Shown here: positions 10,371 to 20,148 of the stretch, piece by piece
Layout: each line of letters opens with the position of its first letter
How positions within the stretch are numbered: position 1 is the first letter of the stretch
NCBI GenBank assembly: GCA_016213435.1
Contig: JACRAL010000142.1
Span: 1-33,449 of the forward strand
Source of the DNA: Bacteroidota bacterium
GTDB taxonomy: Bacteria; Bacteroidota; Bacteroidia; Palsa-948
DNA length: 33,449 nt
Direction of reading: 5' to 3'
Made by a program: the position numbers and the translations under genes
The notes under the pieces: generated by a model
The model's database searches: none
What the model was told of the DNA's origin: nothing
The model's input: the letters and a program-made list of their open reading frames with translations, nothing else

Positions 10371-10892
10371 TTAATTGCTTGATTCAATAATTTTTTTCAA
10401 CTGCTCATACATTTTCTTCTCTCGTTTTATAAAAATGGATTTTGAAAGAACCAATAATGATTTTTGGAAAATATTTTTTCCTATAACATGATTGGTAGAT
10501 GTGATCTCTGTAACCGTTCCTTTATCAGTAAATCTTACTTCCATAACATTTGTCATCTCATCGTTTTCCATTTTAACAGCAAATACTTCGTTTTCTTTAA
10601 AAGTGACAAGTTCTTCCCTCATTACATAGGTATTTCCATCCTGCTCTATGATCATTTCCCATTTGCTTCCGGCTTCATTTTGTCTTCCGCTGATCCATTT
10701 TACATTTTTCAATCCCGGAATCCATTCTGATAACGCAAAAGGGCTGTTAAAAATTTTGAATGACTGTGCAACCGGTTTATTTACTGTGATCCTGTTCTCA
10801 AAATTAAGAGACGGCACAAAAATCCCCAGAGAGAAAAATACAGCTGCAAGCAAAAGAATGGCTGTCAAAATAATTTTTGAACTTTTTTTCAT
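10371..10892 (-). CDS. SRPBCC-family protein (polyketide cyclase/START-like) with N-terminal membrane anchor
   Basis: MKKSSKIILTAILLLAAVFFSLGIFV then FENRITVNKPVAQSFKIFNSPFALSEWIPGLKNVKWISG. Start placed at MKKSSK because the upstream ORF extension runs into a repeat. Confidence 0.72.
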   Translation of the reverse strand: MKKSSKIILTAILLLAAVFFSLGIFVPSLNFENRITVNKPVAQSFKIFNSPFALSEWIPGLKNVKWISGRQNEAGSKWEMIIEQDGNTYVMREELVTFKENEVFAVKMENDEMTNVMEVRFTDKGTVTEITSTNHVIGKNIFQKSLLVLSKSIFIKREKKMYEQLKKIIESSN

Positions 10893-10910
10893 GTAATTTA
10901 TTTTTATGTA

Positions 10911-10977
10911 ATTGCGAGGGGGATAAACGAGGAAAAGCAATCTCCGATAGGAGTACCTTACTTCGTTCGCAATGACA
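10911..10977. repeat. Palindromic repeat (attgcga...tcgcaat ends, internal ctcc-gata-ggag hairpin) overlapping the kynU 3' end
   Basis: Minus strand tgtcattgcgaacgaagtaaggtactcctatcggagattgcttttcctcgtttatccccctcgcaat; inverted ends read directly. Confidence 0.7.
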
Positions 10978-12226
10978 TGGTTACTATTTCTCCAAAACGA
11001 TACACATCCTCAAACGAATTATACAAAGGCACAGGCGCCATGCGGATCACATTCGGTTCGCGCCAGTCGGCAATAACTCCCTGCCGGGTTAGCTGTTCAT
11101 GAAAAGGTTTTCCCAGTCCATGCGCAATCATGGAAAGTTGACATCCTCTTTCTTTAGGAGTTATTATTTCAAGTTTTTTATTTTTAAAATTTAAATTAAT
11201 CTCTTCAATGACAAATTCCAAATAACCTGTCAACTTCTTACTTTTCTCCGCCAAAGCATTCATCCCAGTTTCTTCAAAAATATCAACCGCTGCTTTGTGA
11301 CAAGCCATGGAAATGATCGGCACATTGCTCAGCGCCCAGGATTCTGCAGTAGGAATCGGCTTGAAACCTTTTTCCATTTTGAAGCGTGTAGATTTATCGT
11401 GACCCCACCATCCTGCAAAACGCGAAAGATCGTTTGTGTGGTGACGCTCGTGAACGAACGCACCTCCCACACTGCCGGGACCGGAGTTCAAATATTTATA
11501 GGTACACCATGCAGCAAAATCCACATTCCAGTCGTGTAAATTCAGTTTGATATTTCCTGCCGCGTGCGCCAGATCAAAACCAACCATCGCTCCTGCATTA
11601 TGCGCAACTTCGGTGATGGATTGCATATCAAACACCTGTCCGCTGTAATAATTTACGCCCCCGATGAAAACAAGCGCGAGTTCATTTTTATTTTTTTCGA
11701 TGGCAGATAAAACATCCTCGTGGCGGATAGTGTGTTCGCCTTTTCTTGGAGCAACTTCTATGATTGCATCGTCAGGAGCATAGCCATGAAATTTTACCTG
11801 TGATTCCAGAACATATTGATCGGATGGAAATGCTTTTGCTTCGCACAAAATTTTGTATCGTTCTTTAGTGGGGCAATAAAACGACACGAACAAAAAATGA
11901 ATGTTGCTCGTCAATTGATTCATCATTATCACTTCACTTGATTTTGCCCCAACGATCTTTGAAACCGGTTTTGCAAACAATTCGTGATAGGAAAACCAAG
12001 GATGCTTTGCCTGAAAATGTCCTTCCACTCCGTACTTCGCCCAATCGCTTAACTCCTGCTGAATGTATTTTGCAGTGGATCTCGGCTGAAGCCCGAGAGA
12101 ATTTCCTGTAAAATAAATTACATCCTTGCCTTTATGTTTCGGAAATAAAAACTTTGTTCGAAATTTTCTTAGCGGATCTATTGTATCCTGTGCTTTTGAA
12201 AACGGAAGTGTATTCGAATATTTCAT
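10958..12226 (-). CDS. kynU: Kynureninase
   Basis: PLP-dependent fold: YFTGNSLGLQPRST, MNQLTSNIHFL, VGFDLAHAAGNIKLNLHDWNVDFAAWCTYKYLNSGPGSVGGAFVHERH. Confidence 0.93.
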   Translation of the reverse strand: MKYSNTLPFSKAQDTIDPLRKFRTKFLFPKHKGKDVIYFTGNSLGLQPRSTAKYIQQELSDWAKYGVEGHFQAKHPWFSYHELFAKPVSKIVGAKSSEVIMMNQLTSNIHFLFVSFYCPTKERYKILCEAKAFPSDQYVLESQVKFHGYAPDDAIIEVAPRKGEHTIRHEDVLSAIEKNKNELALVFIGGVNYYSGQVFDMQSITEVAHNAGAMVGFDLAHAAGNIKLNLHDWNVDFAAWCTYKYLNSGPGSVGGAFVHERHHTNDLSRFAGWWGHDKSTRFKMEKGFKPIPTAESWALSNVPIISMACHKAAVDIFEETGMNALAEKSKKLTGYLEFVIEEINLNFKNKKLEIITPKERGCQLSMIAHGLGKPFHEQLTRQGVIADWREPNVIRMAPVPLYNSFEDVYRFGEIVTMSLRTK

Positions 12227-12237
12227 TGGGGTTTCTT

Positions 12238-12299
12238 GCTTCTTAGTGTCTTTACGGTAAAATATTAACCGCTAAGTCCAGAAGACACGAAGCCCAAAG
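12238..12299. repeat. Intergenic imperfect inverted repeat between divergent kynU and hemL
   Basis: cttcttagtgtctttacggt ... accgctaagtccagaagacacgaagcccaaag. Confidence 0.5.
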
Positions 12300-12327
12300 A
12301 TATATCTTTGTAGAGAATACCTTTTAT

Positions 12328-13650
12328 ATGAAGAAAGATAAATCCGAAAAACTTTTTGAAAAGGCAAAAAATTACTTTCCCGGTGGAGTTAACTCGCCTG
12401 TGCGTGCTTTTCGCTCGGTAGGCGGAACTCCATTGTTCATTGAACGCGGAAAAGGTTCTCACATCTGGGATGCCGATGGGAACGAATATATTGATTTCTG
12501 CTGTTCATGGGGACCGTTGATTCTGGGGCATGCAAACCCAAAGGTGGTGGATGCAATAAAAAAAACTGTAGAGAAGGGAAGTTCTTTCGGTGCGCCAACT
12601 GAACTGGAAAATAAACTGGCGGAATTGATTCTGACTAATAACAAATTCATTGAGAAAATAAGATTTGTGAGTTCGGGAACAGAAGCCGTGATGAGTGCAA
12701 TACGTTTGGCGAGAGGATTTACAAAGAGAAATAAAATTTTAAAGTTTGAAGGATGTTATCACGGACACAGCGATTCACTCTTGGTGAAAGCAGGTTCGGG
12801 CTTGGTAACTTTTGGAAATACTTCTTCTGCAGGAGTTCCTGAAGCGTTTGTGAATGAAACTATTGTTTGTCCGCTAAATAATAAGGATGCTGTAAAGGAA
12901 GCTTTCTCAAAATTCAAAAATGAAATCGCCTGTATCATCATCGAACCAATACCTGCCAACAATGGTTTGCTTTTACAAGACAAGGATTATATACAATTTC
13001 TCCACGATATCTGCACCGAAAATAAATCACTCCTAATTTTTGACGAGGTGATCTCGGGATTCAGAATCGGGTTCACTGGTGCAGCAGGTCATTACAATAT
13101 CAGACCAGATATTATTACTTACGGAAAAATTATCGGTGGCGGACTTCCGGTGGGAGCTTACGGAGCGAGTGCAGAAATTATGAATCATATTTCTCCAGAG
13201 GGTAATGTTTACCAGGCAGGAACTCTTTCCGGAAATCCTGTAGCAATGGCGGCAGGAATAGCACAGCTTACTGAATGCCTGAAACCGGGATTTTATGCTT
13301 CTCTTGAACGGAAGACACAGTTTTTAATAGAAGAAATTAACAAGTTGCAGGGTATAATCCCGATAACTATCGGGAAGAAGTTACAAGTTAAAATATTTTC
13401 AATTGGAAGTATTTTCTGGATTGCATTTTCAGATAAAGAAAAAATTCAAAGTGCTGAAGAAATTGCTGCTGATTCTATAAAACATTTTAGAAAAATGCAT
13501 CACGCACTTCTGGAGCATGGTGTTTATTTCGGACCCTCAGGATACGAAGTAAGCTTTGTGAGCAAAGCGCATACGGTCGAGGATTTGAGAAAATCAGCCG
13601 AAGTGATTGGGAAAATTTTGAAAAATATTCACTCCGTGGAAAACATGTAA
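12328..13650 (+). CDS. hemL: Glutamate-1-semialdehyde 2,1-aminomutase
   Basis: FPGGVNSPVRAFRSVGGTPLFIERGKGSHIWDADGNEYIDFCCSWGPLILGHANP; Lys motif ITYGKIIGGGLPVGAYG; NVYQAGTLSGNPVAMAAG. Confidence 0.96.
   Translation: MKKDKSEKLFEKAKNYFPGGVNSPVRAFRSVGGTPLFIERGKGSHIWDADGNEYIDFCCSWGPLILGHANPKVVDAIKKTVEKGSSFGAPTELENKLAELILTNNKFIEKIRFVSSGTEAVMSAIRLARGFTKRNKILKFEGCYHGHSDSLLVKAGSGLVTFGNTSSAGVPEAFVNETIVCPLNNKDAVKEAFSKFKNEIACIIIEPIPANNGLLLQDKDYIQFLHDICTENKSLLIFDEVISGFRIGFTGAAGHYNIRPDIITYGKIIGGGLPVGAYGASAEIMNHISPEGNVYQAGTLSGNPVAMAAGIAQLTECLKPGFYASLERKTQFLIEEINKLQGIIPITIGKKLQVKIFSIGSIFWIAFSDKEKIQSAEEIAADSIKHFRKMHHALLEHGVYFGPSGYEVSFVSKAHTVEDLRKSAEVIGKILKNIHSVENM
13340..13390 (+). repeat. 17-codon palindromic element in frame in hemL (KLQGIIPITIGKKLQVK)
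   Basis: aagttgcagggtataatcccgataactatcgggaagaagttacaagttaaa; core cccgata-ac-tatcggg; aligns codon-for-codon with the element at the start of the PorU-like gene. Confidence 0.8.
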
Positions 13651-13678
13651 CAGGCAGAAAAAAGAACGAAAAATAATT

Positions 13679-16600
13679 TTACCGTATTAAATACATTTTT
13701 CCATAATCCTGAGTGAAAAACTGATCAGCTCCGCTCTCGCGCTGCTCAAGCGATTTGCCGTTTAGCTGTGTAACTACCCGATAAAGATAAATTCCATTTG
13801 CCAGCTGGTCGCCAAACATGTCTTTCCCGTCCCATGCGTAATCGGTAATGTTCCTTCCAATGTGAATTGGTCCAAGTTCAAATTTGTCAATTTCCTTCAC
13901 CAATTTTCCGGTAACAGTAAGAATTTGTATTTTAAAATAATCGGGCACAGCAGATCCTGTGAGTGTAAATACAAAGCGCGTGGAAGTGGAAAACGGATTC
14001 GGATAGTTTAGCGCATGGGTAACTGTTGGTCTATTGATTACTTCATAAGAAATATTGTATTCATTTCTGCCCGAAAAATTTCCGCTTTTATCTTTCCCCT
14101 GAACTTTTAACTGATAAACCCCATCGCTCAATGTAGGAGTATAATTGATTTTGCAACTATTATTACCCGGCAACACCGCAGGAGTGAATGAAAACTCTTG
14201 CAAATCAATTTTCTCAAAATCACTTTGTGAGGGACGTTTAAGAAAAAGCTGGAAACTGGTTATGTCAACTGCAAGAAATGTATTTTCATCTTTTACATTA
14301 ATAAGTATGTTCGGTTTTGCCGAAACAATATCCCCATTCATAATATGTACACCGTCAAAGGTAACATCCAGAAGAGGATTTACTTTGTCCACAGAAACAG
14401 AGAATGGAACCGTACCAATATTATTGAAATGATGTTCTTCCAACTGATGTTCTGTGTTGAAAGGATTTGCTTCAATCCATACGTAGTTTTGACCTCCGGG
14501 AAGATTTGTGGTTGAAAATCCGACATTAGCAATTAAAATGCTATCAACCAACAATGGTTTGAGTTTGATTGAATCGAACTGGACCTGATGTCTGTTCGCA
14601 TCATAAATCCAGGTATTCACCCACATACTATCCATGTTATAATCACCAATATTTTCAATTGCCAAACTAAACTTCATACTGTCGCCTTGCTGAACAGCAG
14701 GATTATGAAAAACATAATGCTTCACCGGATTGAGTGATGCCTCCGGAACACCGTCATAATATACCTGCCATTTTTTTAACTGGGGAGGTGTTTTCTTTAA
14801 TCGGTCCTTTACATAACCAAGCAATTGCAGATTCGGATAAGTGTCGGCATTGATAGTGGTATTAAGATTATAAATGTCAAATGAATCTTTTGAAATGCTT
14901 CTTATCAGTGTATCCATAGTTCCATCTTTTCGGATACCGATTATAGTAACTTTAAGGGTATCATAGGCAGCAGCAGCAGGATTACTATTCTGCTCGGGCG
15001 AAACATAACGCCAGTGCATGGAACTCCACTGGGAAGCAGGACCCACTATTTCGGAAAAAATTATCCCGCTGGATCTTTTTACGGAAAAAGTATCGGATAA
15101 AAAAATAGTATCGGTTTCTCTGTCTCCCAGTTTTTCAACTGCATTACCGCATTTATTGCCGATAAGAATATATGGCAAATTATTTTGCAAGTTTGGAAAC
15201 TGCGTACCGCCTATGGACTGAAATGCATGCACAAGACCGAGATTTGTATGCGGACTGTTTCCTCCGAGAAGATCCCCAAGGTTGTTATCATCATCTGTAT
15301 AAACAATCACTTTATAGCCGCAGGGGATAGAATCCTGTAAAAAACGTCTGAGTATATCCTGTTGGGCAGGAGTTTGAGTATAAAATTCCAATGCTTCTGA
15401 CTGATCATTTGGAATGCTGCCATATTTACCAGAACTATTGTTTTTCCAAGCTACGCCTGTAACAGGATCCAGCACCGAAACAATTACAGGAATATTCGGA
15501 TAAGAGAGGTGTAAAGCAGACCCCAAAGAATGGAGTGTATGCTGAAGTCCATCCATATAAAACCAAATCCGACTGAAATAGTTTCCACTTCCTTTTTTTG
15601 TATAGTTAAGAGTGCTTATTTCAATAATATGATTTTGTTTTTCAAACTCAAAGGTTCGGGTAATTCTGTTTGTATCTATATATTTAAATCTGTCTCCTTT
15701 CAGGAACTGGAAGAAATGCGACTGCCCCCATCCGCGTTTGCCCGGGATGTATTGAAAAGAACTTTCGCGCCACCTAAAATTTAAAAAATCACTCGTATCC
15801 CTTCTCACCCGCCAGAAATAAACAGTGCTGTCAGTTAATATTAACGGAGAAGGAGACCATGCGTTATACGGAACTTTAACTACTGATCCGCCCTGTGTAA
15901 CATATGCTGTTTTTTTCTGAGGGCTGTTAAATAAATCAGTCGTATCAATTTCAAAAATATAGCGGGCAGGAGCAGCAAATGGATTTGCTGTATTTGCCTT
16001 CAACATAATGGTGTCATTGGGAACAATTGCATACTTATACGGATAAACAGGAATAATATCTCCCGAATAGATCATGAGTGATACAGCATTCGAAATAGAA
16101 ATATCATTATTAAATTCATTCAGTTCTGTAATGGCGTTCCCCGAGTCCACATAAACTTCAAATTTGTTCAAACCGGAACCTTTCACAGGGTCAACAGGCA
16201 TGCGGATGGTGAGTGTGTCTTTATAATAAATATGAGGAAGGGTTCTGGAATAGGATGCGGATGTGCCGTCAGAAAAATGCCGGATAACAGTTATTGTTAC
16301 ACTGTCGTTAGTTGCTTTTCCAATATTAGTAATGATCACATTTACATCAAAAGAGTCCTGATCGGTGGAAACATACGAGGGAGAAAAATACAAGGAAGAG
16401 GTTGTTACAGCATAATCGGGCAATTTGCTCGAGTGAATGATAATAGAAGGATCTCCATGCAAGGTCAATTCAAGAATAGCAGCATTCATGAAAATATTTA
16501 CAGCATTCCCTTGTATGCTTTTGAAAGCTGCCTGAATATTTTTTCCAACAGATTGACCATATAGCTGCCGAGCCACTCCGTTATAAAATTGGGTGGTGAA

Positions 16601-18862
16601 TGCATTTAACTCGATGGGCGTTCCGGGTCCTGAAGAAGCAAGAACAGCAATCATTCCCCTATTTGAAAGAGTGTAAATCTCACTGGAGCTTATACCACCG
16701 GAGTAAGGAGACTGGTGAATATCTCCTGCCACACAGCCATCGGCAAGAAAAAAAGGATACTTGCCATTGGTATTATCATATTCATCAGGAGGCAAAATAT
16801 TGAATTCAAAAACAGTAGCTGAAGTATGACCAAAAAAAGAAATAATGGAAACTCCCGAATTAATAAGCCCTTTGATGGAATCAGAAAAAGAAACTTGTGT
16901 GGGAGAAGAAGAGTTTTTACAGAAAACATGTCCATGCCCTCCAAAACTTGTGTCTTCAATTATCTTTGCATAGTTATGTACATACCCGCAAAACCACTGC
17001 TGCTGATTTGCATCGGCTCCACCCGCAATAAAAATAGCATGCTTCATCCATTCATCGGGATCTGGAAGCGGATGTTCGTATTCCTTTACTTTAGTGAGAT
17101 AGGTATTTACTTCACTGATGTTCTTTGCTGCAAGCCGTCCGATGGGCACCGGTGATTCCAGCAAAGTGCCATTAAGACCTGCAACCAGCATGTTGTCGCA
17201 TGTGGGATAAGCAATAGAAGGCACAAAACTGATGGCATAATTCTTTCCGGTTGGATCAGAATAACTATTTTGATTTCTGATTTTATCCGGCTGAACGGAC
17301 TTGCCGATGAGGAAAAGATTTTGTGGGAGTGTTGGAAATTTATCCAGACAATAGTCCACAAAATGACGAATAGAGAATGGAAATTTTGGAATGCCGTAAC
17401 CAAATTCATCATACAAGTCATCAATATCTACTACCAATACATTATGATTTCCGCCTTCTGAACTTGCGCGGTAATCGGCATAAGCCGTAACTCCCTCATT
17501 TGCATTTGCTCCCATCAAAATTTTATTCGTGATAATAATAAATGCGGAGTCAACAGCCAATGCGGAATAATCTACAAAAGAGCCCGTTCCTCCCACCGGT
17601 TTGATAGAACTAATTGGAAGAAATTGTTTTTCCGACTTTACCACACAAAATTTTTCTACTCCTGAATTCGGTACAAGAGATTTATAAATACTGCCATTTT
17701 TTGTAATGGGAATCCGTACATGATTTGTTAGATCGTAGAGATAGGGGGACGAATTCAAATCAGTAAAATCGGAAAAATTATAATAAGATTGTGATTGCGA
17801 TAAATCCTGCGGTACATACATCTCATAATAAGTTTTATTTTCAAGATTTGATGTATGGGGGTATTTCAGGGTCACATACGGAACGGTGTTTCGACTGACA
17901 GAAAAACTTCCCGTAAGAGCAGCTATCACCACCTCGGTGCCGGGGGTACTAAAAGAAGCTGCCGGAAAAGAAAAGGATCCACTCAATAATCGGTATCCAT
18001 CAAAAGAATTAGTAGCGATAACAGAGTAAGTATTCGAACTGTTTTTGTATTTCACTTCTATAATATGGTCAGGGATTGCATACCAGTCATTCGATTCACC
18101 CATCATCGCATATTTTATTTGAACATTTGGAGCCATTGCTCCGGAATAAAGATTGGAAGTATTAAAATTTGCAGTATAGTTGCTGCCGGCATAAAAATCT
18201 CCACTGGACCAACCTTCCGATTCCTCATATTCAGGAAAATCAATATTTGTTACAGTAGAACTTCCATAATAATAGAGCGAATGATTCTCAATAATATCTT
18301 CTTTCAGAAAATAAGCTGAGGGAGAGAAATAAGTATAATTCGTATCTGAAAGAAAATCTATAATTCTTTTATTAGCAACTGAATTATTCCATGTGAGGAA
18401 ATAGGCCGAAGTGTCATTGAACAAGCTGTAATATGGATTGGGCTGGCGAACAGATTTATTGTACAATACCCCCTTGTACATAATCGAATCAAGCGATCCG
18501 TCATTCTTCTTTCCATAGAACTCTATGTAATCGGAAGAATTAAAAATGCCATCGGCTTCTCCTTTTACATAGATATGCTGCTCCTGTCCCCTAAAGAATA
18601 ACTGGAAGTTATGCGGGTCCAGAGATAAAAGAGAAATTCCTGCATTTGCCAAAGTCAAAGAGTCAATCCGATAAACCCCATTTTGCGCAACAGGAATTTT
18701 ATAATACTTCTGAGAAAAATTAATCCATTCGTTCCAATATACCTGTGACTGTGAAAAACCGAAAAAAGAAAGAAGAAAGAAGAAAGAAGAAAGAAGAATC
18801 TTCTTAACTTGTAATTTGTTCCCGATAGTTATCAGGATTACAACTTGCAATTTTTGCTTCAT
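13679..18862 (-). CDS. Type IX secretion system sortase PorU-like protein (long C25-family cysteine peptidase)
   Basis: 1727 aa; candidate catalytic His in ISFFGHTSATVFEF and Cys in LADGCVAGDIH (gingipain-like C25); C-terminal NYPNPFSTSTRFVFTL... secretion/FlgD-like region; ATGA overlap with the PorV-like gene. Confidence 0.82.
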   Translation of the reverse strand: MKQKLQVVILITIGNKLQVKKILLSSFFFLLSFFGFSQSQVYWNEWINFSQKYYKIPVAQNGVYRIDSLTLANAGISLLSLDPHNFQLFFRGQEQHIYVKGEADGIFNSSDYIEFYGKKNDGSLDSIMYKGVLYNKSVRQPNPYYSLFNDTSAYFLTWNNSVANKRIIDFLSDTNYTYFSPSAYFLKEDIIENHSLYYYGSSTVTNIDFPEYEESEGWSSGDFYAGSNYTANFNTSNLYSGAMAPNVQIKYAMMGESNDWYAIPDHIIEVKYKNSSNTYSVIATNSFDGYRLLSGSFSFPAASFSTPGTEVVIAALTGSFSVSRNTVPYVTLKYPHTSNLENKTYYEMYVPQDLSQSQSYYNFSDFTDLNSSPYLYDLTNHVRIPITKNGSIYKSLVPNSGVEKFCVVKSEKQFLPISSIKPVGGTGSFVDYSALAVDSAFIIITNKILMGANANEGVTAYADYRASSEGGNHNVLVVDIDDLYDEFGYGIPKFPFSIRHFVDYCLDKFPTLPQNLFLIGKSVQPDKIRNQNSYSDPTGKNYAISFVPSIAYPTCDNMLVAGLNGTLLESPVPIGRLAAKNISEVNTYLTKVKEYEHPLPDPDEWMKHAIFIAGGADANQQQWFCGYVHNYAKIIEDTSFGGHGHVFCKNSSSPTQVSFSDSIKGLINSGVSIISFFGHTSATVFEFNILPPDEYDNTNGKYPFFLADGCVAGDIHQSPYSGGISSSEIYTLSNRGMIAVLASSGPGTPIELNAFTTQFYNGVARQLYGQSVGKNIQAAFKSIQGNAVNIFMNAAILELTLHGDPSIIIHSSKLPDYAVTTSSLYFSPSYVSTDQDSFDVNVIITNIGKATNDSVTITVIRHFSDGTSASYSRTLPHIYYKDTLTIRMPVDPVKGSGLNKFEVYVDSGNAITELNEFNNDISISNAVSLMIYSGDIIPVYPYKYAIVPNDTIMLKANTANPFAAPARYIFEIDTTDLFNSPQKKTAYVTQGGSVVKVPYNAWSPSPLILTDSTVYFWRVRRDTSDFLNFRWRESSFQYIPGKRGWGQSHFFQFLKGDRFKYIDTNRITRTFEFEKQNHIIEISTLNYTKKGSGNYFSRIWFYMDGLQHTLHSLGSALHLSYPNIPVIVSVLDPVTGVAWKNNSSGKYGSIPNDQSEALEFYTQTPAQQDILRRFLQDSIPCGYKVIVYTDDDNNLGDLLGGNSPHTNLGLVHAFQSIGGTQFPNLQNNLPYILIGNKCGNAVEKLGDRETDTIFLSDTFSVKRSSGIIFSEIVGPASQWSSMHWRYVSPEQNSNPAAAAYDTLKVTIIGIRKDGTMDTLIRSISKDSFDIYNLNTTINADTYPNLQLLGYVKDRLKKTPPQLKKWQVYYDGVPEASLNPVKHYVFHNPAVQQGDSMKFSLAIENIGDYNMDSMWVNTWIYDANRHQVQFDSIKLKPLLVDSILIANVGFSTTNLPGGQNYVWIEANPFNTEHQLEEHHFNNIGTVPFSVSVDKVNPLLDVTFDGVHIMNGDIVSAKPNILINVKDENTFLAVDITSFQLFLKRPSQSDFEKIDLQEFSFTPAVLPGNNSCKINYTPTLSDGVYQLKVQGKDKSGNFSGRNEYNISYEVINRPTVTHALNYPNPFSTSTRFVFTLTGSAVPDYFKIQILTVTGKLVKEIDKFELGPIHIGRNITDYAWDGKDMFGDQLANGIYLYRVVTQLNGKSLEQRESGADQFFTQDYGKMYLIR
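18765..18795. repeat. Heptanucleotide tandem repeat (minus strand TTCTTTC x4 plus an imperfect unit) in the PorU-like signal-peptide region
   Basis: Minus strand gattc-ttctttc-ttctttc-ttctttc-ttctttc-ttttttc. Confidence 0.9.
18801..18853 (-). repeat. 17-codon palindromic element in frame at the PorU-like N-terminus (KLQVVILITIGNKLQVK)
   Basis: aaattgcaagttgtaatcctgataactatcgggaacaaattacaagttaag; homologous to the hemL element. Confidence 0.8.
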
Positions 18863-19938
18863 TTACCTTGTTTATTAATATCCAGTCTCAACGAAAAAAT
18901 ATTTGAATATAAAGCGATGGATTTGTTTCCTATATCTGTTCGTGCATAATCAATACTGATACGTTTGATTTTTACGCCAATTCCAAAGTTTGGTTGCATG
19001 GTTGTGACTCTTTTTCCGGTCACATCACTTTCATGCTGAATATTCATAATACCTGCTCTTAGAAATACTATGCTTTTATAGCCAAACTCCAATCCAAAAT
19101 GGGGGTCCCCGTTTATTAAGTTACTTTTAAGCACTACATTACGCATTCCATCAAAGGTTAAATCCATATTCATTTCAGCAAGCAGGGTAAGATCTTTCAT
19201 TAAATTACCTTTTTTTGCAACACCAATGATAAGACGCGGCAAAGTAAGCTCAATGGAATTGATAGGAATTTCATTGCCGGTTGCAGCAAAAACATCTTGC
19301 ATTTCCTGAGGTAAGTTGAAACTCCATGCGTTAAAGGTGGTGGTAATATCTCTTGCCATCGCTCCGAATTTCCATCCTTTGTAATCGTATTGCGCTCCGG
19401 CATCTAACCCAAATCCCCATGCTCCGGCAAATTTACCGACTATCCTGCGAATGATCTTAGCATTTGCACCCAGCGTAAGCCCTTTGATCTTTGGGGCACG
19501 GGCGTAGGAAAGAACAAAAGCGTAATCTGCCGCAGAAAATGGTTTAATATTATCATAATTCACATTTCCGGATGCATCAATTAATTCCGTAGTGTTAGGA
19601 ATATTGTCCACGGCAAATCGAACAACACTCAGCGCAATTGCACTGCTGCTGTCTAACCTTCTTGCAATGGCACCATAATCATATTTCGCTATACCCGCAA
19701 AATATTCTGCATGCATTAGTCCTACCTGCATGTCATTTTTGATTCCCATCAAACCGGCCGGATTCCAATAGCCGGAAGTTATATCGTTTACTGAAGAAAC
19801 ACAGGCATTTGACATTCCAAATGCACGTGCACCAATACCAATGGAAAGAAATTCATTGCTGTATTTGGGTGCTTGTCCAAACAAAAAATTTGGAAAAATA
19901 CTTGTAAAAATAAAAAAATGGAAAATGTATTTTTTCAT
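18859..19938 (-). CDS. PorV/PorQ family outer-membrane protein (T9SS-associated)
   Basis: Signal peptide, then FLSIGIGARAFGMSNACVSSVNDITSGYWNPAGLMGI, the typical PorV/PorQ opening; predicted beta-barrel-like. Confidence 0.85.
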   Translation of the reverse strand: MKKYIFHFFIFTSIFPNFLFGQAPKYSNEFLSIGIGARAFGMSNACVSSVNDITSGYWNPAGLMGIKNDMQVGLMHAEYFAGIAKYDYGAIARRLDSSSAIALSVVRFAVDNIPNTTELIDASGNVNYDNIKPFSAADYAFVLSYARAPKIKGLTLGANAKIIRRIVGKFAGAWGFGLDAGAQYDYKGWKFGAMARDITTTFNAWSFNLPQEMQDVFAATGNEIPINSIELTLPRLIIGVAKKGNLMKDLTLLAEMNMDLTFDGMRNVVLKSNLINGDPHFGLEFGYKSIVFLRAGIMNIQHESDVTGKRVTTMQPNFGIGVKIKRISIDYARTDIGNKSIALYSNIFSLRLDINKQGK

Positions 19939-20088
19939 TCTGAAGTAAAGTTAAAAATTATTTGGAGAATTACTAATTCATGGTAACATATTTTTGACCA
20001 GAATATTGTGCAATCATTCAGCCTTTTTACTTTGCTGCTATTTCATCCTCTCACCAGTCCGATTAGTGGAGAAGAAAGGAATACAAAT

Positions 20089-20145
20089 CCTCTCCGCCTA
20101 GGTGGAGAGAATTCTCGCTACCGGACGAGCAGATAGGTGGGATTT
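20089..20145 (-). terminator. Hairpin(s) downstream of the RCC1 gene
   Basis: ctctccacctaggcggagag stem-loop between the RCC1 stop and the PorV-like gene. Confidence 0.4.
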
Positions 20146-20148
20146 TTT

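Noticed and set aside
10893-10940. N-terminal extension MLFLVYPPRNYIKINY of the SRPBCC protein
   Set aside because: Encoded by a dispersed palindrome; the signal-anchor start MKKSSK is more plausible.
12265-12462. 65-aa minus ORF between kynU and hemL
   Set aside because: Built from the intergenic inverted repeat plus antisense hemL.
16232-17461. ORFs on both strands inside the PorU-like gene
   Set aside because: Overlap a single 1727-aa reading frame with recognisable domains; no independent support.
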